Assembly (NCBI GenBank): GCA_964421355.1
Contig: CAYQWX010000007.1
Span: 1 to 53,525 of the forward strand
Length of the DNA: 53,525 nt
Direction of reading: 5' to 3'
Source: JALTDM01 sp964421355
Lineage (GTDB): Bacteria; Bacteroidota; Bacteroidia; Bacteroidales; JALTDM01
Positions within the stretch are counted from its first letter, which is position 1. Every line of letters begins with the position of its first letter. The notes under the pieces are model-generated. The model searched no databases, had not been told where the DNA came from, and saw nothing but the letters and a program-made list of their open reading frames with translations. Both the position numbers and the translations under genes were made by a program. This document shows, piece by piece, positions 1 through 7,597 of this stretch.

Positions 1-101
1 TTAAAATAAGGCGGAGAAGTAACAATTAAATGAATACTTTCGTTAGGTATTTCTATCATACTCATTGAATTACCGAAAATTATTTTATGTTTTGTATTCA
101 T
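1..101 (-). CDS. DNA methyltransferase N-terminus (partial, cut by left edge)
   Basis: Reading the minus strand from the ATG at 101 gives 33 codons without a stop before the window edge. The peptide opens with an IIFGNS stretch and reaches IHLIVTSPPYF. TSPPY is the catalytic motif (S/D/N-PP-Y/F) of amino-methyltransferases that make N4-methylcytosine or N6-methyladenine, and finding it about 30 residues from the start, just after a GNS stretch, matches the beta-class order in restriction-modification and orphan enzymes. A TAAATTTG element at 117-124 lies a suitable distance upstream. The gene is divergent from ispG. Target base, restriction partner and length cannot be judged, because the rest lies outside the window. 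Confidence 0.8.
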   Translation of the reverse strand, partial: MNTKHKIIFGNSMSMIEIPNESIHLIVTSPPYF

Positions 102-116
102 TTAATAAGCTTTTCA

Positions 117-124
117 CAAATTTA
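117..124 (-). promoter_or_regulatory. Putative -7 element (TAAATTTG) for the methyltransferase
   Basis: The minus strand reads TAAATTTG, an exact match to the Bacteroidota -7 consensus TAnnTTTG. It lies 16 bases before the methyltransferase ATG, predicting a very short leader. No clear -33 TTG is seen. Confidence 0.45.
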
Positions 125-184
125 CAGTATTTATTTTTGCCTACCAACTTTTATATATTCTATATTACTCCGGATTTTTATTTT

Positions 185-192
185 TACTTTTG
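185..192 (+). promoter_or_regulatory. Putative -7 element (TACTTTTG) for ispG
   Basis: TACTTTTG matches TAnnTTTG and ends 26 bases before the chosen ispG ATG at 219. A second match, TATTTTTG, is at 132-139. Both lie downstream of an in-frame ATG at 87, which argues that the upstream ATG is not the real start. Confidence 0.5.
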
Positions 193-218
193 CACAAAAG
201 ATTATCCCAATTAACAAG

Positions 219-1928
219 ATGAAAAAGCAAAAAACAAGAGAAGTAAATATAGCGGGAAAAATAAATATTGGAGGCAATAATCCTATTGCCATACAATCTA
301 TGACCAATACATACAATAAAAATATAGAAGCATCTGTAAAACAAATAATAGATATATACCAAGCTGGGGCTAAATTAGTAAGGCTTACACTTCCCACAGC
401 TAATGATTTACAATATATTGAACAAATAAAAACTATTCTACACACAAAAGGATTTGGAAATATACCACTTATTGCAGATATTCATTTTTCTCCCAAAGTG
501 GCATTAAAAGCTGTTGATTTATTCGATAAAATAAGGATAAATCCTGGAAATTTTGCAGAAACAAAGCAAACTGCTAATATTAAACAACACATTATAAGCA
601 ATTTACAATCGTTAATAGAAAAATTATCTCTGCAAGGTAAAGCATTAAGAGTAGGGGTAAATCACGGCTCGCTGTCCGACAGAATGCTTAATCAATACGG
701 AGATACCGAAAGGGGAATGGTAGAATCTGCTATGGAATATTTGGAAATACTTTCATCTTTGGGCTTTTACAACACAATTGTTTCTCTCAAGGCAACAAAA
801 CCCTCTGTAGTAGTATATGCTAATCGTTTGTTTACAAAAGAGATGAAAAAAAGGGGAAAGGCATATCCGTTACATCTGGGAGTAACAGAGGCAGGTTATG
901 GCATAGATGGGCGTATCAAGTCAGCGATTGGTATAGGCACCTTACTTGCCGAAGGAATAGGAGATACCATCAGAGTTTCACTTACCGAACCGCCGGAAAA
1001 AGAAATATCTCCTGCACAAAAAATAATGAATTATGCCACACAATTACTTGAAACTTCTACTTTAATAAAATATTATCAACCAACTGAACATGAGAGATTT
1101 AACAAACATAACATAAAAGACTTTTTCCCAAATAATAAACCTGTTGTAATTATCCCAAAATCAAATGAGACAATAGATGAATCACTTACACCTGATTACA
1201 AATTTAATAAAAATAAAATTATAGATTCAACGAATAACTTCATTGTTCATGACTTACATAATTACAAAAAAAACAGTAATTTGAAATTCTTAAAATTGAA
1301 AGCACAAGATTTTGACTATAACACAGTAAAATTGATAGACTCAAATACCATTTTAATACTTGACTTTTCTGAAGGAAATTCCGTAGAATTAGCACAAAAA
1401 GTGTTCAAAAATATAATGGAATGGAACTTTACTCAACCTTATATCTTTTACAAAACTTATGATGATACCGATTACGAAACATTTTATATAAAAGCCTCAA
1501 TAGATGCAGGCTATCATTTCATAAATGGTTTTGGCAACGGCATGATGATTTATAATTCTAATTTTTCGGCAAATGATAACCTTCGCATTATGTACGGTAT
1601 ATTACAAGCTACAGGCAGCCGTATAAATTTTACGGAATATATTGTCTGTCCCTCGTGTGGCAGAACTTTGTTCGACATAGAAAAGACAGCAAAAGAAATA
1701 GAAAAACGCACCAATCATCTTAAAGGCATAAAGATAGCAGTAATGGGCTGTATAGTAAACGGACTTGGAGAAATGGCTGATGCAGATTATGGATATGTAG
1801 GCACCAAACCGGGAATGGTATCTTTGTATAAAAACAAAAAATTGATAAAAGAGAATGTCCCTCAAAACAAAGCGGTAAATGAACTCATAAATATAATTAA
1901 ACAATTTGGCGACTGGACAGAAGAATAA
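219..1928 (+). CDS. ispG: 4-hydroxy-3-methylbut-2-enyl-diphosphate synthase (long Bacteroidota form)
   Basis: This enzyme catalyses the penultimate MEP-pathway step: reductive ring opening of MEcPP to HMBPP, using a [4Fe-4S] cluster. The 569 residues begin with a TIM-barrel domain, continue through an inserted middle region (about 280-450) typical of the long forms in Bacteroidota, Chlamydiae and plants, and end in the reductase domain. Cluster ligands are Cys477 and Cys480 (CPSCGR) and Cys511 (GCIVNG), with the conserved Glu518. I chose the ATG at 219 because the frame upstream (87-218) is hydrophobic, unlike the family, and contains the promoter element. ispE lies about 25 kb away, so the MEP pathway is the isoprenoid route here. 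purA follows after 77 bases. Confidence 0.95.
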   Translation: MKKQKTREVNIAGKINIGGNNPIAIQSMTNTYNKNIEASVKQIIDIYQAGAKLVRLTLPTANDLQYIEQIKTILHTKGFGNIPLIADIHFSPKVALKAVDLFDKIRINPGNFAETKQTANIKQHIISNLQSLIEKLSLQGKALRVGVNHGSLSDRMLNQYGDTERGMVESAMEYLEILSSLGFYNTIVSLKATKPSVVVYANRLFTKEMKKRGKAYPLHLGVTEAGYGIDGRIKSAIGIGTLLAEGIGDTIRVSLTEPPEKEISPAQKIMNYATQLLETSTLIKYYQPTEHERFNKHNIKDFFPNNKPVVIIPKSNETIDESLTPDYKFNKNKIIDSTNNFIVHDLHNYKKNSNLKFLKLKAQDFDYNTVKLIDSNTILILDFSEGNSVELAQKVFKNIMEWNFTQPYIFYKTYDDTDYETFYIKASIDAGYHFINGFGNGMMIYNSNFSANDNLRIMYGILQATGSRINFTEYIVCPSCGRTLFDIEKTAKEIEKRTNHLKGIKIAVMGCIVNGLGEMADADYGYVGTKPGMVSLYKNKKLIKENVPQNKAVNELINIIKQFGDWTEE

Positions 1929-1970
1929 ACAAAACTGAACATATATCAATTCATATTCAACAAAAAAATG

Positions 1971-1978
1971 TATATTCG
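1971..1978 (+). promoter_or_regulatory. Weak -7-like element (TATATTCG) before purA
   Basis: TATATTCG differs from TAnnTTTG by one base and ends 27 bases before the purA ATG. A similar TTCG variant occurs at 33047-33054. It may be a promoter within the ispG-purA interval, but the match is imperfect. Confidence 0.25.
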
Positions 1979-2005
1979 CAAACATTAAAAACACAAATAT
2001 TTTTT

Positions 2006-3277
2006 ATGGCGTTAGATATATTATTAGGCTTGCAATGGGGAGACGAAGGTAAAGGCAAGATTGTAGATGTTTTCTCTCACAAATACGATTTGGTAGCAAG
2101 GTTTCAGGGAGGTCCCAATGCAGGACACTCATTGGAATTTGACGGAAAAAAAGTGGTACTACACCTCATACCGTCCGGTATATTTAGAGATGGTACACAA
2201 AATTTAATTGGCAGTGGAGTAGTGCTGGATCCGATAACATTATTACACGAAATAGAAGAAATAGAAAAATTAGGGGTAACTGTAAAAGGGAAATTATTCA
2301 TTTCCGAAAAAACACACCTGATATTACCAACACATAGAGCATTAGACAAAGCTTCGGAAATAGCACGAGGAAAGGAAAAAATAGGTTCTACTCTAAAAGG
2401 AATTGCTCCTACATATATGGATAAAATAGGTAGAAACGGATTGAGAATCGGCAATATATTTCAAAAAGATTTTGATAAAAAATATAAAAAACTGAAAAAC
2501 AAACATTTGGAATTAATAGAAAGCTTTTTGAAAGGAAAAAAACTTGATTTTGATATTGATACCGAAGAAAAAAAATGGTTTGAGGCAATTTCCCAACTAA
2601 AAACATACAACATTGTAAATGGTGAATATTTTGTAAATGAAGCACTTGCTAATGGTAAAGAAGTATTGGCAGAAGGAGCACAAGGTACTTTGTTAGATAT
2701 CAATTTTGGCACATATCCTTATGTAACATCATCAAACACCATTGCCGCAGGAGTGTCTATAGGACTTGGAATTGCTCCCAAAAGAATAAACAAAGTATAT
2801 GGCATATTCAAAGCATATACTACTCGTGTAGGAAGAGGACCTTTCCCAACAGAACTCAATGACGAAACTGGACAAAAATTGAGAGATTTAGGCAAAGAAT
2901 ACGGAGCAACCACAGGAAGACCTCGAAGATGTGGCTGGTTAGACCTAGTGGCACTTAAATATGCAGTAATGATAAACGGTGTTACCGACTTGGTGATAAC
3001 AAAAGCCGATGTGTTGAGCAATATGCCTGAAATCAAAATAGGAACGGCATACAAAGTAGATGATAATTATATAGAGCAAGTGCCTTTTGATATGGAAGAT
3101 ATAACTTCTATAAAATATGAAGTTTTTCCATCGTGGGAAGATTTGACAGGAATAACATCTTTTGCAGATTTACCATCTAAATTTAAGGATTATTTAACTT
3201 ATATAGAAAACAAAGTAAATGTAGCGGTAGATATTATTTCTACAGGTCCTGATAGAAAACAAATAATATTTAAGTAA
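2006..3277 (+). CDS. purA: Adenylosuccinate synthetase
   Basis: PurA joins IMP and aspartate using GTP to form adenylosuccinate, the first committed step to AMP. The 423-residue length is normal. Near the start is the phosphate-binding loop GLQWGDEGKGKIVD with the catalytic Asp, then FQGGPNAGH, the AEGAQGTLLD segment and, further on, TTGRPRRCGWLDL, all family signatures. The stop is followed five bases later by pssA, so the two are probably co-transcribed. The protein should be cytosolic. No oddity is seen. Confidence 0.97.
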   Translation: MALDILLGLQWGDEGKGKIVDVFSHKYDLVARFQGGPNAGHSLEFDGKKVVLHLIPSGIFRDGTQNLIGSGVVLDPITLLHEIEEIEKLGVTVKGKLFISEKTHLILPTHRALDKASEIARGKEKIGSTLKGIAPTYMDKIGRNGLRIGNIFQKDFDKKYKKLKNKHLELIESFLKGKKLDFDIDTEEKKWFEAISQLKTYNIVNGEYFVNEALANGKEVLAEGAQGTLLDINFGTYPYVTSSNTIAAGVSIGLGIAPKRINKVYGIFKAYTTRVGRGPFPTELNDETGQKLRDLGKEYGATTGRPRRCGWLDLVALKYAVMINGVTDLVITKADVLSNMPEIKIGTAYKVDDNYIEQVPFDMEDITSIKYEVFPSWEDLTGITSFADLPSKFKDYLTYIENKVNVAVDIISTGPDRKQIIFK

Positions 3278-3282
3278 GACCA

Positions 3283-4014
3283 ATGAAAAGACATATTCCC
3301 AATTTTATTACCTCACTTAATGTAGCATCTGGTTTTTTTGCCATTATTGCTGCTATGGCAAACGAATTCGTATTAGCTGCAATATTTATTATTATTGCTA
3401 TGTTTTTTGACTACATAGACGGATTTGTTGCACGTATGCTTAATGCCAAAAGTGAAGTAGGTAAAGAGCTGGATTCTCTTGGAGACGTTATTAGCTTTGG
3501 AGTAGCACCTGCCATAATACTTGCCAAAATGCTGGCAAACATAAATGGTATAACTTCTTTTGACGTGTTATTTATTTCTCCGTGGCAAAAAATAATTATT
3601 GTATTATTCCCCGTAATACTTGCGGTTTTTGCAGCTTTACGACTGGCACGGTTCAATGTATTTCATAGTCAAAGCACAGAATTTGTTGGCCTACCTGTTC
3701 CTTCCGTTGCTCTTTATTTTATTGCATTTCCATTAATTTGGAGATATGGAACTACAGATATTCTTTTATCTTTATTAAAACAAAATTGGTTTTACATTGC
3801 TAATATCATAATCTTTTCATGGTTAATGGTATCAAATCTAAAAATGTTTTCTCTAAAAATTAATCCAAAAGAAAAAAGTCAAAATTATATTTTTCAACTT
3901 ATTTTATTGTTTTTTTCCTTAATACTTTTATTTTCATTTGCAGTTGAAGCCATACCAATGATTATCATCTTTTTTATTCTACTATCAATTATAAGACAAA
4001 TCTTTTACTCATAA
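3283..4014 (+). CDS. pssA: CDP-diacylglycerol--serine O-phosphatidyltransferase
   Basis: This membrane enzyme makes phosphatidylserine, the precursor of phosphatidylethanolamine. The CDP-alcohol phosphotransferase signature D-G-x2-A-R-x8-G-x3-D-x3-D is complete: Asp46, Gly47, Ala50, Arg51, Gly60, Asp64 and Asp68. At 243 residues with several hydrophobic helices it fits the short Bacillus/Bacteroidota-type PssA rather than the large E. coli enzyme. The start ISxPNxxTxxN-like opening (RHIPNFITSLNV) is typical of the family. It lies between purA (5-base gap) and the PP-loop gene (4-base gap) in one likely operon. Another CDP-alcohol acceptor is possible but less likely. Confidence 0.9.
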   Translation: MKRHIPNFITSLNVASGFFAIIAAMANEFVLAAIFIIIAMFFDYIDGFVARMLNAKSEVGKELDSLGDVISFGVAPAIILAKMLANINGITSFDVLFISPWQKIIIVLFPVILAVFAALRLARFNVFHSQSTEFVGLPVPSVALYFIAFPLIWRYGTTDILLSLLKQNWFYIANIIIFSWLMVSNLKMFSLKINPKEKSQNYIFQLILLFFSLILLFSFAVEAIPMIIIFFILLSIIRQIFYS

Positions 4015-4018
4015 AAAA

Positions 4019-5017
4019 ATGAAAGCATTATCGTTATTTAGTGGAGGACTGGACAGCATTTTATCCGTAAAATTAATCATGGAACAAGGTATTGAGATTA
4101 TTGCTTTGCATTTTGATACAGGATTCGGTGGATACAAGCATCAAGAAAAATTGGAGTATTTACAAAAAATAACATCTCAAATAGGCGTTAAACTGGAAAT
4201 AATAGATATAAAAGAACAATTTGTAAAAGATATATTATTTAATCCCAAATACGGTTATGGCAAAAATTTTAATCCTTGTATAGATTGTCATGCCAATATG
4301 TTTTCTTGGGCATTAAAACTTTTGGACAAATACGGAGCATCATTTGTAATAAGTGGGGAAGTGGTAGGACAACGCCCTATGAGCCAACGCTTTGATGCAC
4401 TAAAAAAGGTGTCTGACTTAGCAGGAAGCGAAGATCTTATACTTCGTCCCCTGTCTGCCAAACTATTGCCTCCCACTCTGCCTGAACGAGAAGGCTGGGT
4501 AGAAAGAAATAAGCTACTTGATATACAAGGTCGTAGCCGTAAAGTACAAATGGAACTTGCAAAAGAATGGGGTATTACTCAATATGAAACTCCTGCAGGA
4601 GGATGTTTACTTACTGATCCTCATTTTGGCAAAAAAATGAAAGATATTGCAAAATTTGACATATCCGGTTTTGATATCACAGACATTCCTTTATTAAAAA
4701 CAGGTAGGCATTTCCGATTACCCGATGGTGCAAAATTGATAATAGGAAGAGAAGAAAAAGAAAATAACTTTTTACTTAAAGCCAAAACAGATAAATATCT
4801 TAAAATCACCCTATTAGACATAATAGGACCTGATGGATTGATATATAAAACTGCAACAGACCAAGAGATTATGCTTGCCGCCCGTATAATACTCACTTAC
4901 GCCAAACATCCCTACGCGGAAAAAGAATACAAAGTCGAAATAGAAAATTACGGAATACTCTCTATTTCACCTTTTAATTCAAAAAAAGAAACGCAAAAAT
5001 ATCTTATAGGTTCATAA
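4019..5017 (+). CDS. PP-loop tRNA-sulfurtransferase-like protein with three candidate cluster cysteines
   Basis: The N-terminus carries an ATP-pyrophosphatase PP-loop SGGLDS at residues 8-13, as in MnmA, ThiI and TtuA. Further on are CIDCH (Cys87, Cys90), a GEVVGQRPMSQR stretch and PAGGC (Cys196). A CxxC plus a later single Cys is the pattern by which several tRNA thiolation enzymes hold a [4Fe-4S] cluster. The 332 residues resemble proteins often annotated as ThiI- or MnmA-like in thermophilic and anaerobic bacteria, but the THUMP and rhodanese domains of true ThiI are absent. The C-terminal third is a separate domain I cannot name. The gene is last in the ispG-to-pssA run. The exact target, perhaps a 2- or 4-thiouridine, is inference. 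Confidence 0.75.
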   Translation: MKALSLFSGGLDSILSVKLIMEQGIEIIALHFDTGFGGYKHQEKLEYLQKITSQIGVKLEIIDIKEQFVKDILFNPKYGYGKNFNPCIDCHANMFSWALKLLDKYGASFVISGEVVGQRPMSQRFDALKKVSDLAGSEDLILRPLSAKLLPPTLPEREGWVERNKLLDIQGRSRKVQMELAKEWGITQYETPAGGCLLTDPHFGKKMKDIAKFDISGFDITDIPLLKTGRHFRLPDGAKLIIGREEKENNFLLKAKTDKYLKITLLDIIGPDGLIYKTATDQEIMLAARIILTYAKHPYAEKEYKVEIENYGILSISPFNSKKETQKYLIGS

Positions 5018-5039
5018 AATAGAAAAAGTAATAACGGAA

Positions 5040-5339
5040 TCACCATTCATCTTCTCCCCAAAACTTTAATTTATTCTTGAGGTATATTATCTCATTCTGC
5101 ATCTCTTCTATTTGCTCAACTAAGTTAAGTATTACATCTATCCCTTCAAAATTTACATTAAGGTCAGTATATAAATTTATTATTCGTTCTATTTTTGGTA
5201 ACTCCGTTACAGCCACAAAATATTCATCATTCTGCTCTATTATATTTATCAAATCGTATTCCTGCAATGACGAAAAAAATGAATCATCTACAGGATAGCA
5301 GCCAATAAGTTTCTCTATGCTTATAAGTTCTTGTGTCAT
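5040..5339 (-). CDS. cbpM: Chaperone modulator CbpM
   Basis: This small MerR-like protein (99 residues from the chosen start) has the CbpM layout: an N-terminal helix-turn-helix-like part, LEYD/LQEYDLI-type core, a VTELPKIERIINLYTDL segment and a C-terminal coiled coil ending WGEDEW. CbpM binds the J domain of CbpA-type DnaJ proteins and inhibits them. It lies directly downstream of a class B dnaJ with a 15-base gap, which supports the call. The ATG at 5339 is preferred to an in-frame TTG at 5345 because a GGAGGA sequence at 5347-5352 sits 7 bases before the ATG but only 1 base before the TTG. Confidence 0.8.
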   Translation of the reverse strand: MTQELISIEKLIGCYPVDDSFFSSLQEYDLINIIEQNDEYFVAVTELPKIERIINLYTDLNVNFEGIDVILNLVEQIEEMQNEIIYLKNKLKFWGEDEW

Positions 5340-5346
5340 AGACAAA

Positions 5347-5352
5347 TCCTCC
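5347..5352 (-). promoter_or_regulatory. cbpM: Strong Shine-Dalgarno (GGAGGA) for cbpM
   Basis: The minus strand reads AAAAGGAGGA followed by 7 bases and ATG. This strong, well-spaced ribosome-binding site is unusual in this window and fixes the cbpM start at 5339. It lies between the dnaJ stop and the cbpM start. Confidence 0.75.
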
Positions 5353-5354
5353 TT

Positions 5355-6284
5355 TTATTTATTTCTTAATTTTGCTAATTCTTTAAATAATTCTTTTTCC
5401 TTTTCTGATAAATTAGTAGGAATTTTTATTTTGTATGTTACATATAAATCTCCAAAGGTATTTTCATGCTTATAGACAGGCATTCCCTTTCCTTTCACTC
5501 TTACTTTAGTTTCATTTTGAGTTTCGGGTTTTACTTTCAACTTAATTTTTCCCGATGGAGTATTTATTATAACTTCTCCTCCTAATATTGCAGTATATAA
5601 ATCCAAATCATAATCCAAATACAAATCCACACCTTTTCGTTTATAAGGAGTATTGTTTATTATTCTGAAAGTAATATACAAATCTCCGTTAGGTCCGCCA
5701 TTTACTCCTGGTCCTCCATATCCTTTTATTTTTATTGTTTGTCCGTTTTCTACACCTGCAGGAATAGTTATTCTTATTTTTTTACCATTTACTTCTATCA
5801 CACGCTTATGAGTGTTAAATAAATCAGATAGAGGAAGTTCCAACTCCGCATGAAAATCTTGTCCTCTAAATTTAACATTACCATATCTACTACTGGTTCT
5901 ACGGCTACCTCCTACACCTCCTCCAAACAAAAATTCAAAGAAATCGGAAAAATCCTGATTATCTCCCTTGCTATAAGTAAACCCTTCAAAACCATCAAAT
6001 CTACCAAACCCTCCTCCAAAATTAGCACCACTTTGTGCTTTGGCTTTTTCAAACTCATCCGCATGCTTCCAATTTTCCCCGTATTTATCATATTTTTTTC
6101 TTTTTTCGGGATCGCTCAACACTTCGTATGCCTCATTTATTTCTTGGAATTTCTTTTTTGCATCCTTATCTGGATTAGCATCAGGATGGTATTTCCGTGC
6201 CAACTTCCGATATGCTTTTTTGATTTCTTCTTGAGAAGCATTTCTATTTACTCCCAATACTTTGTAATAATCTATAAAATTCAT
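5355..6284 (-). CDS. cbpA: Class B DnaJ co-chaperone (CbpA type)
   Basis: A J domain at about residues 4-68 contains the HPD motif (KYHPDANPD) needed to stimulate DnaK ATPase. A Gly/Phe-rich stretch follows (about 85-135), then the two beta-barrel substrate-binding domains of the DnaJ C-terminus. The CxxCxGxG zinc-finger repeats of classical DnaJ are absent, so this is a class B protein, and 309 residues is normal for CbpA. The cbpM gene downstream supports the CbpA assignment. The start is backed by a GAGGAG Shine-Dalgarno at 6293-6298. The pair is transcribed against the surrounding plus-strand genes and diverges from gcvH. Confidence 0.88.
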   Translation of the reverse strand: MNFIDYYKVLGVNRNASQEEIKKAYRKLARKYHPDANPDKDAKKKFQEINEAYEVLSDPEKRKKYDKYGENWKHADEFEKAKAQSGANFGGGFGRFDGFEGFTYSKGDNQDFSDFFEFLFGGGVGGSRRTSSRYGNVKFRGQDFHAELELPLSDLFNTHKRVIEVNGKKIRITIPAGVENGQTIKIKGYGGPGVNGGPNGDLYITFRIINNTPYKRKGVDLYLDYDLDLYTAILGGEVIINTPSGKIKLKVKPETQNETKVRVKGKGMPVYKHENTFGDLYVTYKIKIPTNLSEKEKELFKELAKLRNK

Positions 6285-6292
6285 AGGCTTTT

Positions 6293-6298
6293 CTCCTC
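6293..6298 (-). promoter_or_regulatory. cbpA: Shine-Dalgarno (GAGGAG) for cbpA/dnaJ
   Basis: The minus strand reads AAGAGGAG, 8 bases before the dnaJ ATG. Together with the cbpM site this is one of only two convincing Shine-Dalgarno sequences I see in the window. Confidence 0.65.
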
Positions 6299-6430
6299 TT
6301 TTTTCAAATCAAACTTTATTTCAATAATTATACCTTTTAATACTTTAATGAATTTTTGTCACACACAAAATTTAAGCTTACAATTGCAGTTTTTTGTATG
6401 ATAAAATGTAAAAAAATAAAAAAAATGATT

Positions 6431-6438
6431 TACCTTTG
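6431..6438 (+). promoter_or_regulatory. Putative -7 element (TACCTTTG) for gcvH
   Basis: TACCTTTG matches TAnnTTTG exactly and lies 29 bases before the gcvH ATG, in the 182-base interval shared with the divergent dnaJ. Identical octamers precede the genes at 19080 and 32250. Confidence 0.55.
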
Positions 6439-6466
6439 AAGTGTTAAAATTATAAAAAATAAAGCT

Positions 6467-6847
6467 ATGAACATACCTGAAAACTTAAAGTACACAAACG
6501 AACACGAATGGATAAAAGTAGAAGGAGACACAGCAATAGTAGGTATTACGGATTTTGCTCAAAGTGAATTAGGTGACATTGTATATGTAGAAGTAGAAAC
6601 CGTAGGTGAAGCTCTGGAAAAAGGAGAAACATTTGGAACAGTAGAAGCAGTAAAAACTGTTTCCGATATTTATATGCCCGTAAGTGGAGAAGTATTGGAA
6701 AAGAATGAAAAACTTGAAGATCAACCTGAGCTTATAAATAAAGACCCATACGGAGAAGGTTGGATAATAAAAATGAAATTGTCTAATCCTGACGAAGTTA
6801 ATGATTTATTATCAGCAGAGGATTACAAGGCATTAATTTCTGAATAG
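6467..6847 (+). CDS. gcvH: Glycine cleavage system H protein
   Basis: The H protein carries the aminomethyl group on a lipoyl arm between the P, T and L proteins of glycine cleavage. The 126-residue length is typical. The lipoylation site is Lys63 in the segment VEAVKTVSD, followed by the expected PVSGEV turn, and KYTNEHEW is the usual N-terminal signature. It stands alone here: gcvP and gcvT are not in the window. A promoter-like element lies upstream and a clear terminator downstream, so it is probably a single-gene transcript. In some bacteria H protein also serves in lipoate relay; nothing here decides that. Confidence 0.96.
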   Translation: MNIPENLKYTNEHEWIKVEGDTAIVGITDFAQSELGDIVYVEVETVGEALEKGETFGTVEAVKTVSDIYMPVSGEVLEKNEKLEDQPELINKDPYGEGWIIKMKLSNPDEVNDLLSAEDYKALISE

Positions 6848-6856
6848 GCTTAACAA

Positions 6857-6892
6857 AAGGGGAGTGCAAGAAACAAAGCACCCCCTTTTTTG
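6857..6892 (+). terminator. Rho-independent terminator after gcvH
   Basis: GGGGAGTGC pairs with GCACCCCC (one bulged A) around a short A-rich loop, and a run of six T follows. It lies 10 bases after the gcvH stop and isolates it from the next gene. Confidence 0.85.
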
Positions 6893-6912
6893 TAAAATAT
6901 TTATAGGAATTT

Positions 6913-7587
6913 ATGAAAAAAATAAAGTTAAATGTTGTTGGACTAACCACTACAAGTATTTCTACTCAAAATTCTTATGCTCTTATTCTGGCTGATGAAG
7001 AAACAGGTAAAAAAAGACTCCCAATAGTAATAGGACCGTTTGAAGCACAAGCTATCTCCATTGCTCTTGAAAACCTAACTCCACCTCGTCCATTAACACA
7101 TGATTTATTGGTAGCTGTAATAACTCAACTTAAAGGACAAGTTAAAGAAGTTATTATAAATAACTTAAAAAAAGGTGTTTTCTATTCTTTGATAGTAATA
7201 CAGCAAGGAGACAAAGAAATAACTATTGATAGTAGAACATCTGATGCTATTGCCTTGGCTCTCAGAGTAAAATGTCCTATTAACATATATGCACATATTT
7301 TTGAAGAAAATTCCATAGATATGGACGAACTGCAAAAAACAACTAAAAAATCTGAACCCAACGAAGTAGGCTCTCTAGATATAATAGAGGACCAAACTGA
7401 AGAAGAAATAGTGCAAATGCTTTTTGATTGGAAACAAAAAGGGAAAAAAGAAAAAATAAAAGAGACATTAAAACTAATAAGAGAACAAAAACTTGAACCT
7501 TTACTCAATATTGCTATAGAAAAAGAATTGTATGAAGTAGCAGCATTTATAAGAGATGAAATAAAAAACCGAAAAAGAAACAAGTAA
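6913..7587 (+). CDS. Bifunctional nuclease (DUF151) with C-terminal UVR motif
   Basis: Residues 1 to about 130 match the DUF151/bifunctional-nuclease fold: opening KLNVVGL, then LPIVIGPFEAQAI, the segment RPLTHDLL and DSRTSDAIALALR. Plant members of this family have RNase and DNase activity; bacterial roles are poorly known. Residues about 165-220 form a UVR-like helical hairpin (EEIVQMLFDWKQ to YEVAAFIRDEI), the module by which UvrB and UvrC interact. The combined architecture recurs in Bacteroidota. Length is 224 residues. thyA follows after 10 bases. Nuclease activity is family knowledge; a repair role is inference. Confidence 0.85.
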   Translation: MKKIKLNVVGLTTTSISTQNSYALILADEETGKKRLPIVIGPFEAQAISIALENLTPPRPLTHDLLVAVITQLKGQVKEVIINNLKKGVFYSLIVIQQGDKEITIDSRTSDAIALALRVKCPINIYAHIFEENSIDMDELQKTTKKSEPNEVGSLDIIEDQTEEEIVQMLFDWKQKGKKEKIKETLKLIREQKLEPLLNIAIEKELYEVAAFIRDEIKNRKRNK

Positions 7588-7597
7588 CTAAAACAAT

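Noticed and set aside
87..218. N-terminal extension of ispG from the ATG at 87
   Set aside because: It is hydrophobic, unlike IspG, includes the promoter element and would overlap the divergent methyltransferase start.
1929..2005. tRNA genes in intergenic gaps
   Set aside because: I looked through this and the other gaps and found no cloverleaf or GTTCnANNC arm.
5850..6401. 183-codon plus-strand frame opposite dnaJ
   Set aside because: It is the antisense shadow of a well-supported DnaJ gene; composition follows from the other strand.
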